A stretch of DNA of 20,438 bases from Gaiellasilicea sp046594445 (GTDB lineage Bacteria > Actinomycetota > Thermoleophilia > Gaiellales > Gaiellaceae). The stretch covers positions 1 through 20,438 of the forward strand of contig JBKJSM010000111.1 of assembly GCA_046594445.1 (NCBI GenBank), written 5' to 3'. Position numbers and translations under genes: made by a program. Below, piece by piece: positions 1 through 6,301 of this stretch; the stretch's first letter is position 1, and every line of letters begins with the position of its first letter. The notes under the pieces are model-generated. The model did not search any database. It was not told the origin of the DNA and saw nothing but the letters and a program-made list of their open reading frames with translations.

Positions 1-182
1 CTCGCGAGAAGGAGGACGAGCGGCCCGGCGGCGGCCTCGACGGTCCCGCCGACCGGGCGCGCGTGCTCTGGGCCCACTCGCAGGCGCTCCTGGAGAGCGG
101 CGACCCTTCCGGCGCCGCCCGCTACGCGCGCGACGCGCTCGCTCTGCTCGACTACGCGGACGACCGCTCCCGCGCGACGTAG
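1..182 (+). CDS. C-terminal fragment of an unrecognised protein (5' end outside window)
   Basis: An open frame enters from the left edge (first full codon at 3) and ends at TAG 180-182, giving about 59 residues. The visible part is a charged, glycine-rich stretch followed by an amphipathic Ala/Leu/Arg-rich helical segment (ARVLWAHSQALLESGDPSGA and on), which resembles a TPR-like helical hairpin, though one repeat is too little to assign a family. Its stop lies 9 nt before the aldo/keto reductase ATG on the same strand, so the two may be co-transcribed. I do not recognise the protein. The frame is supported only by typical codon use, the lack of a competing frame and the close spacing to the next gene. 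Confidence 0.5.
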   Translation, partial: REKEDERPGGGLDGPADRARVLWAHSQALLESGDPSGAARYARDALALLDYADDRSRAT

Positions 183-191
183 AGTCGGCGC

Positions 192-1148
192 ATGGAACAT
201 CGTGCGCTCGGCCGCAGCGGCATCGAGGTGTCGCGCATCATCCTGGGTTGCGGAAACTTCGGCGGCATCGGCTCTACGCCGGCCTTCTTCGGCGCCGGCG
301 AGACCGAGGGCGAGGCGCACGCGCTCCTGGACGCCGCCTGGGAAGCCGGGATCACGACCTTCGACACCGCGGACGCCTACGGAGGCGGCCGGAGCGAGTC
401 GTACATCGGGAGCTGGCTCCGCACGAAGGAGACGGCGGTTCGCGACCGGATCGTCCTGACGACGAAGACCTTCAACCCAATGACCGAGGGCGCCGATCAC
501 GGGCTCAGGCCCGATCGCATCAGGCGGCAGCTCGAGACGAGCCTGGGGCGGCTCGGCGTCGAGGCCGTCCCGCTCTACCTCGCGCACGCGATCGACCCCG
601 ACACGGCGGTCGGAGAGACGATCGGGGCTTTCGCCGCGCTCGTCGACGAGGGCAAGATCCGCGCCTACGGCGGTAGCAACGTCGACACGGCCTGGCTCGC
701 GGAGGCGCTGCGCCACGGCCGTCCGGACTGGGTGCAGAACTCCTACTCCCTGCTCGATCGCAGCGACGAGGACGGCGTGCTCCAGGTGTGCGCCCGGGAG
801 GGTCTCGGCTACACGCCGTTCAGTCCGCTCGCCGGCGGCTGGCTGACCGGGAAGTACCGCCGCGGCGAGGAGCCGCCCGCCGGCTCCCGGATGAAGCTCC
901 GCCCGGAGCCGTACGAGCACCTGCGAGCGGACAGCGTCTTCGACGCACTCGAGGCCTTCGAAGCGCGCGCGAACGATCGCGCGACGACACCGGCCTCGCT
1001 CGCGATCGCCTGGCTGCTCGCACACCCGCACGTGACCGCGGTGGTGACAGGCCCGCGCCGGCCCGACCAGCTCCGCCCCGCCCTCGACGCGCTGACACTC
1101 CAGCTCTCGCCCCTCGAGCGCGAGCAACTGACGGAGCTCTTCCAGTGA
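192..1148 (+). CDS. Aldo/keto reductase
   Basis: A 318-residue protein of the aldo/keto reductase superfamily, NAD(P)H-dependent (beta/alpha)8-barrel oxidoreductases of the cytoplasm. The N-terminus reads LGRSGIEVSRIILGCGNFGG, the usual opening of the family. The catalytic tetrad is visible as Asp58 and Tyr63 in FDTADAYGGG, Lys92 in TTKTF and His132 in YLAHAIDP. The C-terminal part holds the cofactor-binding region (AVVTGPRRPDQLRPAL). Length is normal for the family. ATG at 192 puts the conserved N-terminus at residue 1, but no strong ribosome site precedes it. The stop overlaps the GTG of the next gene (GTGA at 1145-1148), which implies translational coupling to the ornithine-cyclodeaminase-like gene. 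The substrate cannot be told from sequence. Confidence 0.93.
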   Translation: MEHRALGRSGIEVSRIILGCGNFGGIGSTPAFFGAGETEGEAHALLDAAWEAGITTFDTADAYGGGRSESYIGSWLRTKETAVRDRIVLTTKTFNPMTEGADHGLRPDRIRRQLETSLGRLGVEAVPLYLAHAIDPDTAVGETIGAFAALVDEGKIRAYGGSNVDTAWLAEALRHGRPDWVQNSYSLLDRSDEDGVLQVCAREGLGYTPFSPLAGGWLTGKYRRGEEPPAGSRMKLRPEPYEHLRADSVFDALEAFEARANDRATTPASLAIAWLLAHPHVTAVVTGPRRPDQLRPALDALTLQLSPLEREQLTELFQ

Positions 1149-2059
1149 GCGTCCTCGTGCTCTCCGAGCACGACGTACGCGCCCTGCTCCGCATGGACGA
1201 GTGCATCGAGGCGATGAGCACCGTCCTCGGCTCGCTCGCACGCGGCGAGCTCCACCAGCCGCTTCGCTTCGTCACGCGAGCACCCGACGGTCAGACGCTG
1301 ATGGGCTTCATGCCGGCGTGGCGCGCGGGCGAGGGCTCCGTCTGGTCGCTGAAGGAGATCGTGATCGCGCCCGATAATCCCAAGCGCGGGCTTGACGCGC
1401 ATCAGGGTGCGGTGCTGCTCCACGACGGAGCGACGGGCGAGTTGCAGGCAATTCTGAACGCATCGCCGATCACGGAGATCCGCACCGCGGCCGTGTCGGC
1501 GGTCGCGACACGGGCTCTTGCACGACCGGGCGCCCGCGTCGTCGCGATCCTGGGCGGCGGCGTCCAGGCGCGCTCGCACGAGGAGTCGATGCGCGCAGTC
1601 GTCGAGGACGCCGAGATCAGAACGTGGAGCCGCAGCGACGGCGGCACGCCGGAGCGCGTCGTGCGGGGCGCCGACATCGTCTGCACCTGCACGAGCGCGC
1701 GCGAGCCGATCCTGCGCCGCGAGTGGCTCGCATCCGGCACGCACGTGAACGCGGTCGGCTCGAGCATCCCGTCCACGCGCGAGCTCGACTCGGAGACGAT
1801 GGCTGCGGCGAGCCTCTTCGTCGACCGGCGCGAGTCCACCCTGAACGAGTCGGGTGACCTGCTGCTCGCGGGGCTCGGAGAGGAGCACATCCGCGCGGAG
1901 CTCGGCGAGGTGCTGATCGGCGCCCACCCCGGCCGCGCGAGCGCCGACGAGCTGACCATCTTCAAGTCGCTCGGGCTCGGGGTCGAGGACCTCGCCGCCG
2001 CCGAGCTCGTCGTCGGCAAGGCGCGCGAGCAGGGGCTCGGCACCCAGGTCGAGTATTGA
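1145..2059 (+). CDS. Ornithine cyclodeaminase / mu-crystallin family protein
   Basis: A 304-residue protein starting at GTG 1145, overlapping the preceding stop by 4 nt. Family members are NAD(P)-dependent and include ornithine cyclodeaminase, alanine dehydrogenase of the AlaDH type, ketimine reductase/mu-crystallin, EutC and SbnB. Visible motifs are Lys70 (WSLKEI), the substrate loop ITEIRTAA (109-116, Arg113), the Rossmann glycine motif LGGGVQARSH (136-145), a conserved Asp227 (FVDRRE) and the C-terminal signature TIFKSLGLGVEDLAAA (271-286). The stretch between the Rossmann motif and GADIVCTCTS (175-184) is about 20 residues shorter than I expect, and total length is below the usual 315-350. 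The next gene is a threonine-dehydratase-like enzyme, a pairing also known from EutB/EutC and SbnA/SbnB. The reaction is not assignable. Confidence 0.9.
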   Translation: MSVLVLSEHDVRALLRMDECIEAMSTVLGSLARGELHQPLRFVTRAPDGQTLMGFMPAWRAGEGSVWSLKEIVIAPDNPKRGLDAHQGAVLLHDGATGELQAILNASPITEIRTAAVSAVATRALARPGARVVAILGGGVQARSHEESMRAVVEDAEIRTWSRSDGGTPERVVRGADIVCTCTSAREPILRREWLASGTHVNAVGSSIPSTRELDSETMAAASLFVDRRESTLNESGDLLLAGLGEEHIRAELGEVLIGAHPGRASADELTIFKSLGLGVEDLAAAELVVGKAREQGLGTQVEY

Positions 2060-2116
2060 GAGTGCCTCACAGCGCGAAGCGCCATGTCGACGGGCGATCG
2101 CACTGCGAGGCACTCT
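2059..2116 (+). promoter_or_regulatory. Imperfect inverted repeat (hairpin) covering the ribosome site of the next gene
   Basis: Bases 2059-2075 (AGAGTGCCTCACAGCGC) pair with 2100-2116 (GCACTGCGAGGCACTCT) at 15 of 17 positions, including 10 uninterrupted outer pairs. The loop is 24 nt (2076-2099). The 3' arm contains GAGG (2107-2110), the only plausible Shine-Dalgarno sequence for the dehydratase gene, and the first two bases of its presumed CTG start. The 5' arm begins at the last base of the preceding stop codon, so a ribosome terminating there would cover it. No T-run follows, so a rho-independent terminator is unlikely. The pairing is read directly from sequence; the regulatory role is inference. 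Confidence 0.55.
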
Positions 2117-3062
2117 GATCCCGCTCGCGGAAATCGAGCGGGCGCGCGAGACGATCGCGGGCGCCGCGATCCGCACGCCGCTCGTCCGGCTCGCGGTCGA
2201 CGCGCCGGCCGAGATCTGGCTGAAGCTTGAGAACCTGCAGCCGATCGGCTCGTTCAAGATCCGCGGCGCCGTCAACGCGATCCGCCAGGCGCCGGCGGCG
2301 GCGACCGCCAAGGGCGTTGTCACCGCGAGCGCCGGCAACATGGCGCAAGGTGTCGCGTGGGCGGCGCGCGAGCTCGGGGTTCCCGCGACGATCGTCGCTC
2401 CGGAGCACGCGCCGCAGACGAAGCTCGACGCGATCGCGCGCCTCGGCGGCACTGTCGTCAAGGTCCCGTACGAGCGCTGGTGGGAAATCATGGTCGCGGC
2501 CCGCTACGACGAGGCCGAGGGCCTCTTCGTCCATCCTGTTCAGGACGAGCGCGTGATGGCCGGGAACGGGACGATCGGTCTCGAGGTCGCCGAGGAGCTC
2601 CCGGAGGCTGACGCGGTGCTCGTCCCGTGGGGCGGCGGCGGGCTCTTCACCGGGATCGCCAGCGCGCTTGCCGCCCGGAGCCCGGAGACCCTCGTCTACG
2701 CCGTCCAGCCGGAGACCGGCGCCGCAGTCACGGCCGCGCTCGAGGCGGGCGAGCCTAGCGAGGCCGCCTACTCGCCGTCATTCGTTGACGGCGCCGGGGC
2801 GAAGGTCGTGCTCCCTGCCATGTGGGAGCGCGCCCGACCGCTCCTCGCCGGCGCACACGTCGTCTCGCTGGATCAGACCGCAGCTGCGGTCCGGCTGCTC
2901 GCCGAGCGGGCGCGCGTGATCGCGGAGGGCGCCGGCGCGCTCGCCCTTGCGGCCGCGCTCTCGGGACGCGTGCCCGGTCGCAAGCTCGTCTGCATCGTCT
3001 CCGGAGGCAACATCGACGCCGAGCGGCTGGCGACGATCTTGCGAGGCGGGACTCCCGACTAG
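2115..3062 (+). CDS. Threonine/serine dehydratase-like PLP enzyme (no ACT domain), apparent CTG start
   Basis: A fold-type II PLP enzyme of about 315 residues, like biodegradative threonine dehydratases. Visible are PLP lysine Lys48 in GSFKIRGA, the SAGN loop (72-75) in place of the common S(S/G)GNH, the phosphate-binding GGGG (173-176) and the C-terminal VSGGN (295-299). No ACT regulatory domain follows, so feedback control by isoleucine is not expected. Homology reaches back to IPLAEIERARETIAGAAIRT, so translation must begin near 2115. This frame has no ATG, GTG or TTG there; CTG 2115, with GAGG 4 nt upstream, is the best candidate. The first in-frame ATG (2340) would delete the PLP lysine. 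Deamination of a hydroxy-amino acid to a keto acid is likely. EutB or phenylserine dehydratase-type activity is an alternative. Confidence 0.85.
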   Translation: MIPLAEIERARETIAGAAIRTPLVRLAVDAPAEIWLKLENLQPIGSFKIRGAVNAIRQAPAAATAKGVVTASAGNMAQGVAWAARELGVPATIVAPEHAPQTKLDAIARLGGTVVKVPYERWWEIMVAARYDEAEGLFVHPVQDERVMAGNGTIGLEVAEELPEADAVLVPWGGGGLFTGIASALAARSPETLVYAVQPETGAAVTAALEAGEPSEAAYSPSFVDGAGAKVVLPAMWERARPLLAGAHVVSLDQTAAAVRLLAERARVIAEGAGALALAAALSGRVPGRKLVCIVSGGNIDAERLATILRGGTPD

Positions 3063-3079
3063 CCCCTGGCGACTAGCCC
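3056..3079. repeat. Short direct repeat at the convergent stop codons
   Basis: CGACTAGCCC occurs at 3056-3065 and again at 3070-3079, with a 14-bp period. The first copy supplies the TAG stop of the dehydratase gene; the second supplies, read on the minus strand, the stop of the DUF6328 gene. The gap between the two genes is therefore one repeat unit. Confidence 0.6.
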
Positions 3080-3531
3080 TTGGTGCGCTGCACGAGCGGC
3101 AGCACGAACCAGACGAGCGCGAACAACGCGGCGGTGACGCTCGTGACGACGGTCGTGAGCACCCCCTTGAAGAGCAGGTCGGTGACGAGGAACACCACGG
3201 CCGTCATCGCGAACGCGAGGAAGACGGTGCCGATGATCGCGAAGACGTTCGCGAGCTTCAGGATCGACTCCTTGTCGGGATCGCGGAAGCGGATCCGGTG
3301 ATGCGCTGTCGGGGCGATCAGGAAGACCGAGCCCAGCAGGGTGCCGAGCAGCGCCGCCATATACGTGTCTTTTTGCAGATCGGTGACGGCTTCGAAGCGC
3401 TGGGCGAACGGCACGGCGAGCAGGAACGCGAACAGCACTTGGACGCCTGGCAGAGCTACCCGCAGCTCGTTGAGCAGCTCGATCAGCTCGCGGTTGATTC
3501 GCTCCTCATGGCTCTCCCCCGGCTCCGGCAC
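3073..3531 (-). CDS. DUF6328 family membrane protein
   Basis: A protein of about 152 residues from GTG 3531. A charged N-terminal helix (residues 5-24, rich in Glu and Arg) is followed by four hydrophobic segments: LFAFLLAVPFA, AALLGTLLGSVFLIAPTA, LANVFAIIGTVFLAFAMTAV and a last one ending FALVWFVLPLV. The pattern, with QRFEAVTDLQKDTY after the first helix and APTAHHRIRFRD after the second, matches what I know as DUF6328, an actinobacterial membrane family of unknown function. The start was chosen because upstream codons in this frame lie over the methyltransferase gene. The gap to that stop is 17 nt with no clear ribosome site, so translation may be coupled. It is last in a three-gene minus-strand unit and converges on the dehydratase gene with only 10 nt between stops. 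Confidence 0.8.
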   Translation of the reverse strand: MPEPGESHEERINRELIELLNELRVALPGVQVLFAFLLAVPFAQRFEAVTDLQKDTYMAALLGTLLGSVFLIAPTAHHRIRFRDPDKESILKLANVFAIIGTVFLAFAMTAVVFLVTDLLFKGVLTTVVTSVTAALFALVWFVLPLVQRTKG

Positions 3532-3548
3532 GCGCTGGACACTAGCCG

Positions 3549-4178
3549 CTAGCCGCACGGACGACCCGCGTAGCGAAATCCAAGCGCCTGGATCGCTTGC
3601 GCGTCGATGAGGGCCTGCTCGAGCACCTCCGTTGCGACGCCGCCGAGCGTGCGGTACAGGTAGGGAACCCACTCGAACGCCAGCTCGTCGAAGCGCTCCG
3701 CGAGCCCGTTGCGCAACGCGTCGCACCCGTGCAGCCCGAGATGCTCGGCATCCCAGTCCCGACGGAGCTCCTCCCGCGTGGTAGGCGAGTCTCCACGCCC
3801 GGCGGCAGCGAGCGCGCTGCGCTGGCCGAAGAACCAGTCGAGCGTCGGCTCGTCGAGCCGGTCCCAGGCGAACTCGTAGACGACGAGCACTCCGTCCGGG
3901 CCGAGGATCGAGACGACTCGGTCGAGCGCCGCGTCGAGGTCCTGCATGTGGTGCAGCGAGTGGCCGGCGACGACCGCGTCGTATGAGTCCGTCTCCTCGA
4001 TCTCCTCGAGCTTGAGGCGGCGAAAGAGGTCGCCCTCGGGCGCGAGCGGGTCGATCCCGAGCACGTCGTAGCCGGCGACTGCCAGCGCCGTGGTCAGCTC
4101 GCCCTGGCCGCAGCCGATTTCGAGCACCCGGGCCGGCGGCGCAGGCAGGTGCTCGCGCGCGAATTGCTCGGACGTCAC
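3549..4178 (-). CDS. Class I SAM-dependent methyltransferase
   Basis: About 209 residues, a cytoplasmic Rossmann-like methyltransferase. Motif I is VLEIGCGQG (18-26), followed by the acidic end of strand 2 (VLGIDPLAP), the motif-IV region AVVAGHSLHHM and post-motif strand VLVVYEFAW. An upstream in-frame start at 4223 exists, but GTG 4178 has a good GGAGAGG at 4188-4194 with 9 nt spacing and sits just after the YdcF-like stop at 4181, so I prefer it. The C-terminal third (DWFFGQRSALAAAGRG, then FEWVPYLYRTLG) resembles small-molecule methyltransferases but gives no substrate. It is the middle gene of the YdcF-like, methyltransferase, DUF6328 unit. Confidence 0.88.
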   Translation of the reverse strand: MTSEQFAREHLPAPPARVLEIGCGQGELTTALAVAGYDVLGIDPLAPEGDLFRRLKLEEIEETDSYDAVVAGHSLHHMQDLDAALDRVVSILGPDGVLVVYEFAWDRLDEPTLDWFFGQRSALAAAGRGDSPTTREELRRDWDAEHLGLHGCDALRNGLAERFDELAFEWVPYLYRTLGGVATEVLEQALIDAQAIQALGFRYAGRPCG

Positions 4179-4180
4179 CG

Positions 4181-4702
4181 TCAGCAGCCTCTCCGCACCG
4201 TGGCCATCGCCAGCTTCGTCCACTCGAACCCAATCGCCAGCGGCAGCCGCAGACCCGGATTAGGGGAGGCGACGAAAGCGAGGTTGCCGTCGAAGCAGCG
4301 CTCGAACAGCTTGCGCGCCCGGAAGAGGTGGAACTGCGAGGTGACGACGACGATCGAGTCCCAGCCGCGCTGCCGTCCGAGCTGCGCCGCAAGCCGCGCC
4401 TCGCCGCGCGTCGAGTACGGCTCCGGGCGGACGCACACGACCTCTTCTGGGTCGCCGAAGCGGCAGAGCCGGTTGGCCTGCGTCCAGGTGGGATCCAGGC
4501 CGTCCGAGATCACGAGCAGCGGGGCGACCCCACGCTCGACGAGCTCGAGCGCAACCGGCAGCCGCCGCTTCTCGCCCGCCAGCACGATCACCGCGTCCGC
4601 GCGCGTGACCTCGTCGTCGTCGTAGAGGATGAACAGGGGAACGCTCGCGAGCACGAGCGCCGACAGCAGGGTCAGCGGAATCAGGAGGAGTGGCCGCCGC
4701 AC
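4181..4702 (-). CDS. YdcF/ElyC-like (DUF218) membrane-anchored protein
   Basis: A 173-residue protein with one N-terminal hydrophobic segment (about 4-27, PLLLIPLTLLSALVLASVPL) serving as an anchor or uncleaved signal, then a DUF218 domain. Conserved features are ADAVIVLAG (35-43), the STRGEA block (97-102) and VVVTSQFHLFRARK (118-131) with His125 and Arg128. DUF218 proteins include E. coli YdcF, SanA and ElyC; roles in envelope homeostasis are reported for some, but no general reaction is known. The start is GTG 4702, with only one base between it and the divergent ATG at 4704, so its promoter and ribosome site must lie inside the neighbouring gene. No strong Shine-Dalgarno is visible. It leads the minus-strand unit. 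Confidence 0.85.
   Translation of the reverse strand: MRRPLLLIPLTLLSALVLASVPLFILYDDDEVTRADAVIVLAGEKRRLPVALELVERGVAPLLVISDGLDPTWTQANRLCRFGDPEEVVCVRPEPYSTRGEARLAAQLGRQRGWDSIVVVTSQFHLFRARKLFERCFDGNLAFVASPNPGLRLPLAIGFEWTKLAMATVRRGC
4683..4690 (+). promoter_or_regulatory. Shine-Dalgarno of the YcaQ-like gene, inside the divergent gene
   Basis: AGGAGGAG lies 13 nt before ATG 4704, longer than usual. It falls inside the first codons of the YdcF-like gene on the opposite strand, because the two divergent starts are separated by a single base. The match to anti-Shine-Dalgarno is strong; the spacing is the weak point. Confidence 0.5.
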
Positions 4703-4703
4703 G

Positions 4704-5714
4704 ATGCATCAGACTACGGTGAGGGTCAGCCTGGAGGAAGCGCGGCGCATTGCAGTGCGGGCGCAAGCGCTCGACGGCAGCCCTGCGGGGGTGCTCGAGA
4801 CCGTGCGCCGGCTCGGCTCCCTCCAGATCGACGTCGTCCAGCCGGTCGAGCGGCCGCAGCATCTTGTCCTCTTCAGTCGCCTCGGCCCGGGGTACGACCG
4901 CGCAGAGCTCGATCGGCTGCTGTGGGAAGAGCGCGCGCTCTTCGAGTGGGACGCCTTCATCTACCCGATCGAGGACCTGCCGCTCGTCCGGGCCAGGATC
5001 CGCAACTTTCGTCGCTCGAGGCGGCTGAAGAGCGAGCGGTGGGCACACGAGTTCCTGACGACGAACCGAGCGTTCCGGAACTACGTGCTGCGCGAGCTCG
5101 ACCAACGAGGGCCGCTTCTGTCTCGCGACTTCGAGGACCGCGCCGTCGGCGAGAAGCGAAACCACCGCTGGTGGGGTTCGCGAATGGTCGGTCTGATGCT
5201 GCAGTCCCTCCACCTCTACGGCGAGATCACCGTCGTCGCGCGCCGCGGCGGTGAGCGGCTCTGGGATCTCGCCTCGCGCTGGTGGCCCGACACGGAGACG
5301 ATCCCTCTGCGGGACGCCGTCCGGATCCGCGCCGAGCGCCGCTTCCGCACGCAGGGAGTCCGGCTCGTGCGCGGCGAGTGGGAAGCGCAATCCGACGCGA
5401 CCGACGGCCCGGTGCCCGACCGCGCCGTCCTCCTCTCTCCCTTCGATCGCCTCCTCTATGACCGCAACCGCGCCGAGGCGCTGTGGGACTTCCGCTACCG
5501 GCTCGAGATGTTCGTTCCGAAGGCGAAGCGCGAGTACGGCTACTACGTGTTACCCCTGCTCGTCGGCGACCGGGTCGTCGGCCGCGCGGAGCCGCGCTTC
5601 GACAAGAAGACGGGCATGCTCGAACTGCTCGGCGCCTGGGGCGACACATCCCGCCTCGACGAGGCCCTCGACGACCTCGCGACGTGGCTCGGCGCTGATC
5701 GAGCTCCGGAATGA
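4704..5714 (+). CDS. YcaQ/AlkX-like DNA glycosylase family protein (winged-helix, HTH_42)
   Basis: 336 residues, related to YcaQ/AlkZ DNA glycosylases, which are built from winged-helix domains and remove bulky alkylated bases or unhook interstrand crosslinks. The opening VSLEEARRIAVRAQAL and RRLGSLQIDVVQPVERPQHL match the family. Gln41-Ile-Asp43 is the QxD motif of the YcaQ/AlkX branch, as opposed to QxQ in AlkZ. The following segment reads FEWDAFIYPIEDLPLVRARI, where many homologues (from memory) have a WAHEA-like motif. The C-terminal LLSPFDRLLYDRNRAEALWDF is a strong family signature. Length is shorter than the roughly 400 of E. coli YcaQ. ATG 4704 follows AGGAGGAG (4683-4690) at a long 13-nt spacing. 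The stop overlaps the next ATG (ATGA). Confidence 0.9.
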   Translation: MHQTTVRVSLEEARRIAVRAQALDGSPAGVLETVRRLGSLQIDVVQPVERPQHLVLFSRLGPGYDRAELDRLLWEERALFEWDAFIYPIEDLPLVRARIRNFRRSRRLKSERWAHEFLTTNRAFRNYVLRELDQRGPLLSRDFEDRAVGEKRNHRWWGSRMVGLMLQSLHLYGEITVVARRGGERLWDLASRWWPDTETIPLRDAVRIRAERRFRTQGVRLVRGEWEAQSDATDGPVPDRAVLLSPFDRLLYDRNRAEALWDFRYRLEMFVPKAKREYGYYVLPLLVGDRVVGRAEPRFDKKTGMLELLGAWGDTSRLDEALDDLATWLGADRAPE

Positions 5715-6292
5715 GCCAGTTCCACTTCGATCCCGACTCCTATCTCGCGATGATGCGCGAGGACGTGCCGCGCTACGACGAGCTACAGGAGGTCGTGGCG
5801 GCGGCGACTGGCGGAATCGAGGCCGGGCGGATCCTCGAGCTCGGCACGGGCACCGGCGAGACGGCGCGGCGGCTGCTCGCCATCCACCCCGGCGCGCTGC
5901 TCGTGGGCATCGACTCAAGCGAGGCGATGCTGGCGGTCGCCCGAGCGGAGGTCGCGGCGGACCTACGCGTCCAGCGGCTCGAGGATCCGCTTCCGGAAGG
6001 CCCGTTCGACCTCGTCGTCTCCGTGCTCGCCGTCCACCACCTGGATGCGGACGAGAAGCGCGACCTCTTCGACCGCGTCCGCCGGGAGCTTCGCCCAGGT
6101 GGCCGCTTCGTGCTTGCGGATCTCATCGTCCCGGAGCGGGACGAGGACGTCGTCACGCCGGCCACGCCCGGCTTCGACAAGCCCGACACGTTGCCGGACA
6201 TCCTCGACTGGCTCGAGGGGGCCGGCTTCGAGACGTCGGTGGAGTGGTCGTGGAAGGATCTCGCCGCGGTTCGGGCCGATCTGCCCAGCTAG
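5711..6292 (+). CDS. Class I SAM-dependent methyltransferase
   Basis: 193 residues. Motif I is ILELGTGTG (41-49), the ribose-binding acidic residue is Asp68 in VGIDSSEAML, motif IV is FDLVVSVLAVHHL and motif VI is LRPGGRFVLADLI. This is the small Methyltransf_25/11 type. The N-terminus FHFDPDSYLAMMREDVPRYDELQ is typical of small-molecule or tRNA-like methyltransferases in actinobacteria. The substrate is unknown. It starts inside the stop of the YcaQ-like gene (ATGA at 5711-5714), so translation is coupled, and ends 9 nt before the cystathionine synthase-type gene. Such coupling may reflect only operon compaction. Confidence 0.9.
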   Translation: MSQFHFDPDSYLAMMREDVPRYDELQEVVAAATGGIEAGRILELGTGTGETARRLLAIHPGALLVGIDSSEAMLAVARAEVAADLRVQRLEDPLPEGPFDLVVSVLAVHHLDADEKRDLFDRVRRELRPGGRFVLADLIVPERDEDVVTPATPGFDKPDTLPDILDWLEGAGFETSVEWSWKDLAAVRADLPS

Positions 6293-6301
6293 CATCAGAC
6301 C

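Noticed and set aside
809..2491. A 560-codon open frame on the minus strand.
   Set aside because: It is antisense to three well-supported genes; its composition is that of a GC-rich shadow frame and no domain is recognisable.
3532..4392. Extension of the DUF6328 frame upstream to a 439-codon protein.
   Set aside because: The upstream part lies out of frame over the methyltransferase, which has its own motif I and ribosome site; GTG 3531 gives the normal family length.
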